This document shows positions 1 through 7,532 of a DNA stretch of 22,799 nt, piece by piece; within the stretch, counting starts at the first letter, position 1; each line of letters starts with the position of its first letter. The translations under genes and the position numbers were made by a program. Source of the DNA: a virus; the IMG/VR virus record IMGVR_UViG_3300044630_003140, positions 1 through 22,799 of that record. One strand, given 5' to 3'. The notes under the pieces are model-generated. The model did no database searches. It saw only the letters and a program-made list of their open reading frames with translations, and was not told the DNA's origin.

Positions 1-1941
1 TGCTGGAGTAGCAAAAACACCACTAGTTAAAAATGTATGTACTGTATCACTGCTTACTGTAGTAACAGTGCCGCCTGTTGCTCGTTGACTGCCTGCGTAT
101 CTAATTACTACAATACCACTACCACCGGCGCCACCTTCATTGGTAACAGAATAGTGTGATCCGCCTCCTCCTCCACTACCGGTGTTAACTCCGCCAGCAC
201 CGCCTCGTTTGTTAGTTTGAGCTCCGATAGTTCCAATTTCAGCCACTGAGCCTGAATTCAGTGCAGAGCCGCCACCTGTACCATTAGTAGTGCCGGCACC
301 TTGTCTTGGAGCGCCACCGCCACCGCCGCCTATACCGCCATTGCCACCGTATACACTATAGCCAGCACCTGCGCCGCCACCTGCCCAGTATAGACTAGAA
401 CCTGTTATATTGTTTAATGTTCCAGCGCCGCCGTCAGCCTGTTGACTACCTGTTTGTGTAGCTGCCGCAGCACTGCCACCGCCGCCACCGGGATACCATG
501 TTACTCCACTACCAGCACCATTATTACCTTGACCCGCTGTTCCGGTTCCCGGTAGACCACCGTAACTGGCAGCACTTTGACGAGCACCAGATCCACCGCC
601 ACCACTACCTCCATTACCTGCAGGAGAACCTGATGTATCATGGGAACTAGCGCCGCCGCCGCCGCCGATAGCAGTTAATCCTAATGCTGTAGTATCTTGT
701 CCGTTTGATCCTGCAGGACTAGCTGTACCGGCAATAGCACCTGCACCACCTGCACCAACTGTAATAGTGTAACTACCGGCTACTGATAAATCAGTGCCGG
801 CAAGATATCCACCTGCACCACCGCCGCCACCCATATTTGAGCCTGCACCACCGCCACCAGCTACTACAAGATATCTTACAGTCATTCCTGGCGTAATAGT
901 AATTGATGCTGTATAAGATTCTATTGTGATAGTTAACGTATTTGTTGTGTTTACTTTAGCTTTGGTAGGAATACTAATTGTAGTTGCATAATTAGTAACT
1001 GTAAGACTACCGGTTAATGATGTATTATTAATATCTGCACTACTGATACCAGTGATAGTATAGCTTACTGTAGCAGAACTAGTTGCATGATAATAAGTAA
1101 GATTAATAGTGCTACCTGATACGACTGTACTAGGGGTGAGAGGACCAAATCCCGGAGGAAATGTGGTGAGACCGTCCCAAGCATAAGTTCCTGAATATAC
1201 ACCGGCTGTTGTAACGCCTGTAGTTACATAAGTTGTGGCATTAACAGTTTGTGACTTTAATACATTAGTTTCAGTGCCGCCAGTAGTAACCGTAGTATTG
1301 AATACAGAATCAATAGTTAAACAAGTGCCAGCATTGGTATAATTACCTGATGGGGCCGCTAAATGATAGAAAGTACAATTTCTTAAGGCTAAATTGTTAG
1401 TTCCATAATTATCATATTGATAACTCCACGCATTGTTAGCATTTGTTTCAGAGAATACACAGTTATAAAAATTACCCTTAGCACTGGCACTTTTAAAGTA
1501 AGCAACCTCATAACTTGTTGTCCTACCGTTATTATTTCTTTTAATAATAGCACCGTATATTTTACTACTAGTGTTAGCAAAATGAAATATTGCGCTATCT
1601 CTGCCTGCACTGTTGGCTGTATGCTGTATAATTACTCTTCCCGGAGCACAAACGAATTCTCTATGATTGCCACCGTCAGTTAATCCAACACTACTTCCAT
1701 TAACCGATGTGGGGGTAATAGTATAAGTACCCTCCAAAATCACAAACATTGTAGCAGTAGCTGAGGTGTTCTGTGCTAATGCATAATCTATAGTAAGATA
1801 GGCAGCACCTACACTATTTCCCGTGTTACTATTACTACCGGTACTGGCACTAATGTACTTGATTGTACCAGTGAATGCATCTACTAGGCTGTCATAGGCG
1901 TCAGGGAAATTATAAATGTTAAGTGCGTTTGGTAATGCCAT
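1..1941 (-). CDS. Glycine-rich phage adhesin with beta-helix-like N-terminus (partial, C-terminus off the left edge)
   Basis: Starting at ATG 1941 (MALPNALNIYNF), the frame stays open to base 1, giving at least 647 residues with no stop in the window. Residues about 30-205 resemble pectate-lyase-like right-handed beta-helix proteins (ISASTGSNSNTGNSVGAAYL, then FVILEGTYTI and short Asn/Thr-rich turns). A beta-sandwich-like linker follows at about 255-350. From R356 (RYLVVAGGGGAG) to about residue 614 (GIVVIRYAG) lies a Gly-rich domain dense in GGGGG runs. By family knowledge, such domains occur in phage tail tips and adhesins; Salmonella phage S16 gp38 folds comparable Gly-rich segments as polyglycine-II helices. 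A tail-tip or receptor-binding role is inferred. An AGGA ribosome site lies 9 bases before the ATG, and the start is 6 bases after the cupin-like gene's stop. Confidence is high for the gene and moderate for the role. Confidence 0.8.
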   Translation of the reverse strand, partial: MALPNALNIYNFPDAYDSLVDAFTGTIKYISASTGSNSNTGNSVGAAYLTIDYALAQNTSATATMFVILEGTYTITPTSVNGSSVGLTDGGNHREFVCAPGRVIIQHTANSAGRDSAIFHFANTSSKIYGAIIKRNNNGRTTSYEVAYFKSASAKGNFYNCVFSETNANNAWSYQYDNYGTNNLALRNCTFYHLAAPSGNYTNAGTCLTIDSVFNTTVTTGGTETNVLKSQTVNATTYVTTGVTTAGVYSGTYAWDGLTTFPPGFGPLTPSTVVSGSTINLTYYHATSSATVSYTITGISSADINNTSLTGSLTVTNYATTISIPTKAKVNTTNTLTITIESYTASITITPGMTVRYLVVAGGGGAGSNMGGGGGAGGYLAGTDLSVAGSYTITVGAGGAGAIAGTASPAGSNGQDTTALGLTAIGGGGGASSHDTSGSPAGNGGSGGGGSGARQSAASYGGLPGTGTAGQGNNGAGSGVTWYPGGGGGSAAAATQTGSQQADGGAGTLNNITGSSLYWAGGGAGAGYSVYGGNGGIGGGGGGAPRQGAGTTNGTGGGSALNSGSVAEIGTIGAQTNKRGGAGGVNTGSGGGGGSHYSVTNEGGAGGSGIVVIRYAGSQRATGGTVTTVSSDTVHTFLTSGVFATPA

Positions 1942-1947
1942 TATAGA

Positions 1948-2316
1948 TTATCCTATATTAACGTGTTTAGCTATTTCAAAAATTTCAGGTGCATTCATAC
2001 CTTTAGGAATCATATCTTCATCAATAATATCATCTACTCCGTCGCCGTTTCTCAATGCATGAATGCAATACGCAACTGTATCATCTTCTAATGCGGTCAG
2101 TTCGTGTAGATAATCTTTATGAATATAAATCATATGCGGTGCGGTGAATTCAGATATACCAAGTTCAGTTTCTACTTTTAACTTACCTGAAGATAAAAAT
2201 GTAATGTGGTTGAAGGGGTGCTTATGACCAAGCTCGGTATCACCTGCCTTTTCAAATTTCATTTCTCTAGTGTAGAGATTTGCAACACATGCTACCTTTA
2301 TAATAGGTTGTGACAT
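1948..2316 (-). CDS. Small cupin-like protein
   Basis: A 122-residue protein with a cupin-like pattern. Motif 1 is G30-H31-x-H33-x3-H37 followed by G44. Motif 2 is the stretch P60-HMIYIHKDYLH71. H31, H33, H37 and H71 could form a metal site, with H37 in the place usually held by Glu; binding is inferred, not shown. Length fits a single-domain cupin. There is no signal peptide or membrane segment. It lies between two structural genes on the same strand, so it could be a small virion component, an assembly factor or an accessory enzyme; the sequence does not decide. No strong Shine-Dalgarno is visible before ATG 2316. The 12 bases ending in this start codon are identical to those ending in the start codon of the next gene (1941). 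Confidence 0.75.
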   Translation of the reverse strand: MSQPIIKVACVANLYTREMKFEKAGDTELGHKHPFNHITFLSSGKLKVETELGISEFTAPHMIYIHKDYLHELTALEDDTVAYCIHALRNGDGVDDIIDEDMIPKGMNAPEIFEIAKHVNIG

Positions 2317-2364
2317 TATAGATTACTGTTATCGTGATAAATTTCAGAAAAATGATTCATTGTA

Positions 2365-3684
2365 TCAATACTTTCTTATCAAAAATAAATCTCTATAAGT
2401 AGAATCGTTTCCTATTGCGTAAGCATAGTATGCTTCACTATTGACCACAAAGGTTTGTCCCGGTGTATAATATCTCTGTAGGAACGTTTCAGTACCTCCT
2501 AGACTCTTGTATAATCCTATAGCCTGACCGCCAGGATTCATACTGGTCTGATGATGTCTAGCAAATGTTATAGGATATGCCGGTGGAACTAGTATGCCTG
2601 TTACAGGATCAGTAACTGGTCCAGTCATTGTAGTGTTCTGTCTATGTTTAGTTCTGAACAAGCCACTTCCGCCGCCGCACATGGGCACCTGCATTTGGTT
2701 ACCCCAAAGATATTGTTGATTAAATAACGTGCTAGTGTTACTCGGAGTAGCACTATAATTAGCACCTGATAATGGATCAATACCGTACCCAGTAAAGTCT
2801 CCTAAACTATTGTTACTAATTGTGCCACTGGCATTATACTGTCGGTACCATGCTGGATTGCTATTATAAGCACCAGTAGTACCTTGGAAAGTTCTAGCAA
2901 ACATACTAGCATTACTGCCACCGCCATTTTGATAGTGAATCGATCCGTCAAAGAATAAACTAGCTAAAGGGGGATTATCATCATATTGATCTTCCCATGA
3001 ACTAGTAGTTCTTAATCCAATATACATCAATCCTCCTGGTGACCAGGTACTGTTAGTGCTAGTACCACCGGACATACAGATGAAATATCGGTCAGTACAA
3101 GCAACTAACCATTCACCAACTCTAGGCTGAAAGACATTTGCACCATCAGTAGTAGTATCCTGTGGATAATTCACATCAAATTTGTACCGCATTGTTCCTG
3201 TACCATTAGTCTCCGGCAGATCCACATTAGCGACACTTGCCATGTAAAGACCACTGGCAGTGGTAGCTGTATTAAACCCATGAGATGCGTGAATGAATGG
3301 ATATGAAGAATAAGCTCCACTAAAATAATGCCCAATGTTAGTTCTAAAAGTCATTTTACGATATGGATATGCGGCTTTGCCACTATCTCTATATAAATCT
3401 ATACGATAGGGTTCGGCAAAACTAGCACTATAGTTTGAAACCACATTAGTACTGCTACTGCTGGTCCATCCACCTGCTTCTGTATTGCTAATTACTTCTC
3501 TAATCACATCCACACTGCCTGCAGTGCCAATCGCTGGGCTAGCTGTAGGTGTAGTTATAGACGGCACTGATGGTGTGCTACCGGCTGCGGCTGTACATAT
3601 AGCCTGTAGTGCCCGAAGAAAATTAATTGCTCTGGCTTTTTCGTCTGTTGCTCCGCCCACTGTAGGGTCAATTTTACATAACAT
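2365..3684 (-). CDS. Probable virion structural protein, 439 residues
   Basis: I do not recognise a named family with certainty. The N-terminus (MLCKIDPTVGGATDEKARAI) is a short, probably helical segment leading to a Ser/Thr/Pro linker at about residues 35-60. The rest is Gly/Ser/Asn/Tyr-rich and looks like beta-structure, with many aromatic residues, and ends in RDLFLIRKY. No catalytic motif, signal peptide or transmembrane segment is seen. The composition and the position between the repeat-bearing 607-residue gene and the cupin-like gene suggest a structural or tail-associated protein. ATG 3684 is chosen because a GGAG lies 6 bases upstream; this site overlaps the end of the preceding gene, whose TAA is 3 bases before the ATG, so the two are probably translationally coupled. 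Confidence 0.7.
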   Translation of the reverse strand: MLCKIDPTVGGATDEKARAINFLRALQAICTAAAGSTPSVPSITTPTASPAIGTAGSVDVIREVISNTEAGGWTSSSSTNVVSNYSASFAEPYRIDLYRDSGKAAYPYRKMTFRTNIGHYFSGAYSSYPFIHASHGFNTATTASGLYMASVANVDLPETNGTGTMRYKFDVNYPQDTTTDGANVFQPRVGEWLVACTDRYFICMSGGTSTNSTWSPGGLMYIGLRTTSSWEDQYDDNPPLASLFFDGSIHYQNGGGSNASMFARTFQGTTGAYNSNPAWYRQYNASGTISNNSLGDFTGYGIDPLSGANYSATPSNTSTLFNQQYLWGNQMQVPMCGGGSGLFRTKHRQNTTMTGPVTDPVTGILVPPAYPITFARHHQTSMNPGGQAIGLYKSLGGTETFLQRYYTPGQTFVVNSEAYYAYAIGNDSTYRDLFLIRKY

Positions 3685-3687
3685 AAT

Positions 3688-5511
3688 TTACTCCGTTAAT
3701 AATGAATAGTCGTTGAAGGACAGTCTTCTCACACTGCTTGAATCAACATAAGTCGTATGACTAGCATAGGTATTTTCTGCTATTTTCAGTAGACCGTATA
3801 CTACTGATAATGCATTGCCGTTACTTTCGTGATTTACAAATACTGGATTTTCTATAATAACCACAGATCCAGCACTACTAAATCTTTTCTCTGGAGTAAT
3901 ATATGCTAAATTTATTCCAGCTTGAGAACCATAAGAGATGGTTGTAAATTTATATGTATATGGAAGAGTTACTCCAATTGATTCTGCATCTAGATCAAGT
4001 CCTGCCATTAACATATTATCAGTATAAATTCTACTAACTCCATTTTTACCAATATCAAATATTCCTATCTGTGTTCCTCCGCTTACACTACTGATATAGC
4101 ATAATTTACTACTAACAACAATGTCAATACCATATGGTGCAGTAGTAGCACTATAAGTATGAAGGGGTACATTAGCACTTATTGGACGATATACCTGCCA
4201 ATAAGTATTACCGGTTATGTTGTTGTAATTAGTAATATAATTACCAGTGCTACCAATAGTACCTGTTTGTTGTGATACAATGGTAGTGCCTGATTTAAGT
4301 TTTGCCATGTTAGTGACCTCAGTATCTGAAAGGTTCACCCCGGTACTCTGTGTCTGGCTATAACTAGTAACGAGTACATCACCTGCAGAGAGAATGTAGC
4401 CTGGAAGTAATCTACCCACATCACCCACGACCATTAAAGTGCCAGTATGTTGTGCCGTTATAGTTCCTATGTTTTGATATTTTTGTATTTCTCGTCCATT
4501 GACTAAAGTATCTGTACCTGATGTGTAGCTTTTTGCAAGCGTCACTGAAGATAATCCACCGGTTTGTGCTAGCGTAGCAGTTGTAGCTGCCGTGATAGCA
4601 GTAGATGCAACAGTTTGACTTGCACTTACCACATATGTGCCTGAACCGCCTGTACCAGTAATCATTCCTGTAATAGTAGTACCACCGGTTACGCCACTAC
4701 CAGTCAATATCATACCTATAGTAAAAATTCCAGTAACTGTTCCACCTACAGTTAACGTTGTTCCGCTAATACTTGAAGCCGAGCTACCGCCTGTATTTGT
4801 AGCAAATGTACCTGTAATAGTAGTAGCTGAAACTGTTTGACTTACACTAACAGTATACGTACCTACGCCGCCTGTAGCACTACTAAATGCAGTGATAGTA
4901 GTATTAGCACTAACGCCTGTTCCAGTGATTACCATACCTATCTCAAAAACACCTGTTATCACACCAACGTTAACAGTCAATGTTGTTCCGGTTATGGTAG
5001 CAGTTGTATTAGTTGCTATTCGTGGAGTACTGTATGCTAATCTAAAATAATGTGTTACGTCACTGTAATCATTATGAATTTTACTATAAGTATCAATCAT
5101 TGTAGTGCCAGTAATAGCAGTAGATGATACTGCTTGACTTACGCTTACTACATATGTACCTGCACCGCCAGTACCAGTACCAAGTGCTACGATAGTAGTA
5201 CCAACAGCTACACCAGTACCTGTTACTTTCATACCTACAGCAAACGTACCAGTAACTGATCCAGCCACTGTTAACACAGTTGCGGCAATGCTTGAAGTTG
5301 ATCCACTTGCAGTAGCGTTTGTTCCTACTTTAGCATATTTAGCTGAAGGATAAGTACCGTACTTGATACTAGTAGCTGTGTCACATCCTGCACTTAAATT
5401 TGTTGGAACACCACTACCGTTGAAAGTAGCAGTACCCTGAATTATTTTATCAATATCTGCTTGCATATTTTCTACTGTACACGTGCTATTCATTCTATAT
5501 CTTACTAACAT
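3688..5511 (-). CDS. Structural protein with three inserted beta-repeats, 607 residues
   Basis: The N-terminus ([20 protein letters not shown]) and the C-terminal half look like a non-repetitive virion protein. Between them sit three copies of a repeat of about 63 residues, at about 73-136, 170-235 and 246-308. Each copy follows the scheme [25 protein letters not shown], then GTGG.GTY.VS.SQTVSSTAIT. By family knowledge, this repeat is widespread as an exchangeable beta module in phage structural proteins. Copies 2 and 3 are nearly adjacent. Copies 1 and 2 are separated by about 33 non-repeat residues ([19 protein letters not shown] and following), so the repeats appear inserted into an older scaffold. 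Start ATG 5511 overlaps the upstream gene's stop as TAATG, with AAGGAG 7 bases upstream. Exact virion location is unknown. Confidence 0.8.
   Translation of the reverse strand: MLVRYRMNSTCTVENMQADIDKIIQGTATFNGSGVPTNLSAGCDTATSIKYGTYPSAKYAKVGTNATASGSTSSIAATVLTVAGSVTGTFAVGMKVTGTGVAVGTTIVALGTGTGGAGTYVVSVSQAVSSTAITGTTMIDTYSKIHNDYSDVTHYFRLAYSTPRIATNTTATITGTTLTVNVGVITGVFEIGMVITGTGVSANTTITAFSSATGGVGTYTVSVSQTVSATTITGTFATNTGGSSASSISGTTLTVGGTVTGIFTIGMILTGSGVTGGTTITGMITGTGGSGTYVVSASQTVASTAITAATTATLAQTGGLSSVTLAKSYTSGTDTLVNGREIQKYQNIGTITAQHTGTLMVVGDVGRLLPGYILSAGDVLVTSYSQTQSTGVNLSDTEVTNMAKLKSGTTIVSQQTGTIGSTGNYITNYNNITGNTYWQVYRPISANVPLHTYSATTAPYGIDIVVSSKLCYISSVSGGTQIGIFDIGKNGVSRIYTDNMLMAGLDLDAESIGVTLPYTYKFTTISYGSQAGINLAYITPEKRFSSAGSVVIIENPVFVNHESNGNALSVVYGLLKIAENTYASHTTYVDSSSVRRLSFNDYSLLTE
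4588..5295 (-). repeat. Three copies of a beta-repeat of about 63 residues within one gene
   Basis: The approximate copies are 5104-5295, 4807-5004 and 4588-4776. At protein level they align over their full length: V.G.F.IGM, then TGTGV, then GTGG.GTY.VS.SQ. Copy 1 is separated from copy 2 by unrelated sequence, while copies 2 and 3 are separated by only about ten residues. Boundaries are estimated from the translated alignment. Confidence 0.8.
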
Positions 5512-5816
5512 TAATTATCTCCTTGTGGTTCAGCTTCTGGATCAGCTTCTACTTCTAGCAAGGGTTCTTGATAACCAAGATCAGCTAGTCGAATAAATTG
5601 TTCAGACGTTACATCTTCAAAACTATGTAGAATATATGCTCCGTTGTTGGGTAACTGTATAACAGAAGTTGCTGAATTTAGTTGTTTAGCTTTGGCAACA
5701 AATTCATTTGTAATGTATTCTTGAGGAGACTCTCCTTCAGGAATAGTGTCTATGAATTGATATACATAACCAGAATATTGTGAAAATATTTGTTTATAGT
5801 GATTGGTTTGTGACAT
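5511..5816 (-). CDS. Small acidic protein of unknown function, 101 residues
   Basis: I do not recognise this protein. It starts [20 protein letters not shown] and ends in a strongly acidic Pro/Glu/Asp tail ([14 protein letters not shown]). The middle looks mixed alpha/beta, and composition is ordinary rather than fibre-like. It has no signal peptide or transmembrane segment. Its stop codon overlaps the next gene's start (TAATG), which points to stoichiometric or coupled synthesis with the 607-residue structural protein; a chaperone or minor structural partner is possible but is inference only. The upstream ribosome site is weak (AGAGA about 11 bases from the ATG). The sequence GATAAATA just before the start resembles a T4 late promoter box but is too close to the ATG to be a convincing promoter for this gene. 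Confidence 0.75.
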   Translation of the reverse strand: MSQTNHYKQIFSQYSGYVYQFIDTIPEGESPQEYITNEFVAKAKQLNSATSVIQLPNNGAYILHSFEDVTSEQFIRLADLGYQEPLLEVEADPEAEPQGDN

Positions 5817-5851
5817 TATGATATTTATCTCTTTCTTTGTTTTGGGTATAG

Positions 5852-7513
5852 TTATACTAACGTTACTACATACTCTAAGTCTACTCTTAAATCGCTTGCA
5901 CCCGCTCCCGCAGTAACATTTATAGTTAAGTAATCGTTTGTAGTCAAACTAATACTTGCCGCAGTTGTTGTCATTTTATTTGTGTTAGAACTTATATTGT
6001 ATGTTCCAACAACTGAGCCGTTTTTCAATAACTGAAAAGTAAATGTACTAGAAGATGTAGTGCTCAAACTAGCATATACATTGCTGATAGTCAAACTACT
6101 AGGAGGATATAATCGTGCTGTACCGGTTGTTGGTACAGTAATAGTACCGCTTTGAGTCATAGAAATGTATTTTTTAACAGTATTAGTTTTTGTTTTCCAA
6201 GCAGTACCGTCCCAAATATACAATGCTTCTGTATCTTCTGCGAATGAAATATCACCTGTTCTGTTGTTTACTAAAGGTAGATATGAAGCATCTTCTACAA
6301 TTGCAATAGTAGGAACAACAACAACGTCATTACCAGCTACTAGAGTAGCAGTACCTGCTACTTCACGAATCTTATTCTTAAAGCTAGGTGTATTTTCAAC
6401 ATATGTTGCTAAGTCTTGGGGTACAAATTTATCAACACTTGCATCATACACAACGCACATTTGATTAACTAAACTTGGAATAGGACGAATCTCAATTGGT
6501 GTTTTATGTCCTTCGTTAGTGTGTTGAAAATATATAACATAGTTTCCATTGATATTTGTCTCAACAGCTAAATCTTTAATAGTTATTGTTCCGCGCATTG
6601 ATGAATGGAAACCGCATTGGTAATACAACGTATCAGGGGCACCATTTGGTACTGTGAATACTAATGTAGTTTGTCCAGCACTACCGTTGTTTCTACTTCC
6701 TGTAACACCAGTTGTATATTCACCGACATATGAATTTGCAACGAATCCAGTACCGTTGTCAGTAGTAAGATAGAATGGATGACCTTCTATAGAAGAATGT
6801 AAATTGAATGTGTATGTGCTACCTCGATACATAGGTCCTAAGTTTTTATTGTCTCCGTTTGCGGCGCTTTGATGATGGTGTATATTAGCAGCCATATTTT
6901 CACCAAACGTATATGCTCCTGCATTAGCAAAACTAACAGCATAATTAGCTGAAGGTGTATTTAATGTTGGTATTGTTAAATTAGCGGGTACTGTAACAGT
7001 AGTGCGCTTAACAACAGTACTTACTCCACCATTTATGTCAGGATGTGTTACACTAACATTACCATTATCTACAGCCCAATCTACTAAATTTTGAGTTCCT
7101 GCTCCATCGATCCACTTAAATTTTCCACTGTGCGTTTGAGTCATGTTACCATATATAGTCGCACCAGCAAAATTATGTACTGTGTAAACACCTTGCTTAT
7201 ACATTGGTACACTTATTTGTGGGCTGTTAGTGATTGACGTTCTTGCATAAGGTAATGTACTGGTTTCCCAAGTCCAGAACCAAGTAATATCATCGCCTGC
7301 ATCAGGTGCCGCTACTTGTATAGTCAATACTTCAGGTGCGATTGTTAGGTTGAAGGGGAAAATCTTATCTGAAGAAAAAACCGTATTACCTAAATATACA
7401 TTTGCGTTAGCGTCAAGATATAAGTCTTTATATGAATTAGTAGCACTACCTAATGTAGTATTTGCTACCGGTGTTAATATTGCCGCATTTTTTAGTTGAT
7501 AATAATTTGACAC
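5852..7513 (-). CDS. Fibre-like virion protein with an internal cupredoxin-like domain, 553 residues
   Basis: The N-terminus (LGSATNSYKDLYLDANANVY) matches the fibre modules of neighbouring genes. Residues about 228-313 resemble a cupredoxin: MYRGSTYTFNLHSSIEGHPF, then a loop, then TLVFTVP, then LYYQCGFHSSMRGTITI. H245, C300, H303 and M306 form a complete type-1 copper ligand set, and the C-x2-H-x2-M spacing is that of amicyanin. An HHH cluster lies just upstream at 212-214. The C-terminal third is again fibre-like (EALYIWDGTAWKTK and a beta-sandwich of about 100 residues ending in VDLEYVVTLV). The start is GTG 7513, supported by AAGGA 9 bases upstream; no closer ATG is in frame. A structural role is inferred from context. 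Whether copper is bound, or the fold is only a scaffold or adhesin, cannot be told from sequence. Confidence 0.8.
   Translation of the reverse strand: MSNYYQLKNAAILTPVANTTLGSATNSYKDLYLDANANVYLGNTVFSSDKIFPFNLTIAPEVLTIQVAAPDAGDDITWFWTWETSTLPYARTSITNSPQISVPMYKQGVYTVHNFAGATIYGNMTQTHSGKFKWIDGAGTQNLVDWAVDNGNVSVTHPDINGGVSTVVKRTTVTVPANLTIPTLNTPSANYAVSFANAGAYTFGENMAANIHHHQSAANGDNKNLGPMYRGSTYTFNLHSSIEGHPFYLTTDNGTGFVANSYVGEYTTGVTGSRNNGSAGQTTLVFTVPNGAPDTLYYQCGFHSSMRGTITIKDLAVETNINGNYVIYFQHTNEGHKTPIEIRPIPSLVNQMCVVYDASVDKFVPQDLATYVENTPSFKNKIREVAGTATLVAGNDVVVVPTIAIVEDASYLPLVNNRTGDISFAEDTEALYIWDGTAWKTKTNTVKKYISMTQSGTITVPTTGTARLYPPSSLTISNVYASLSTTSSSTFTFQLLKNGSVVGTYNISSNTNKMTTTAASISLTTNDYLTINVTAGAGASDLRVDLEYVVTLV
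6575..6832 (-). other. Cupredoxin-like (type-1 copper) domain
   Basis: This is residues 228-313 of the 553-residue protein. Putative ligands are His245 (codon 6779-6781), Cys300 (6614-6616), His303 and Met306. The strand preceding Cys ends in YYQC and the strand after Met reads RGTITI, as in plastocyanin/amicyanin-type domains. Confidence 0.7.
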
Positions 7514-7522
7514 AATTTTGTT

Positions 7523-7527
7523 TCCTT
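7523..7527 (-). promoter_or_regulatory. Ribosome binding site that supports a GTG start
   Basis: AAGGA on the minus strand lies 9 bases before GTG 7513. It supports use of the GTG start of the cupredoxin-bearing gene, since no ATG is available in frame nearby. Confidence 0.65.
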
Positions 7528-7532
7528 ATCTA

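Noticed and set aside
2329-2340. Inverted repeat TTATC GT GATAA in the 48-base gap at 2317-2364
   Set aside because: The stem is only 5 bp, AT-rich with a 2-base loop, which is too weak to call a terminator or operator.
2365-3684. Diversity-generating retroelement target (C-terminal variable region)
   Set aside because: No reverse transcriptase, template repeat or C-type-lectin variable-region signature is visible in the window.
5819-5828. GATAAATA as a T4-type late promoter for the 101-residue gene
   Set aside because: It lies so close to the ATG that the transcript would begin at or after the start codon, and 7-of-8 matches are expected by chance in AT-rich DNA.
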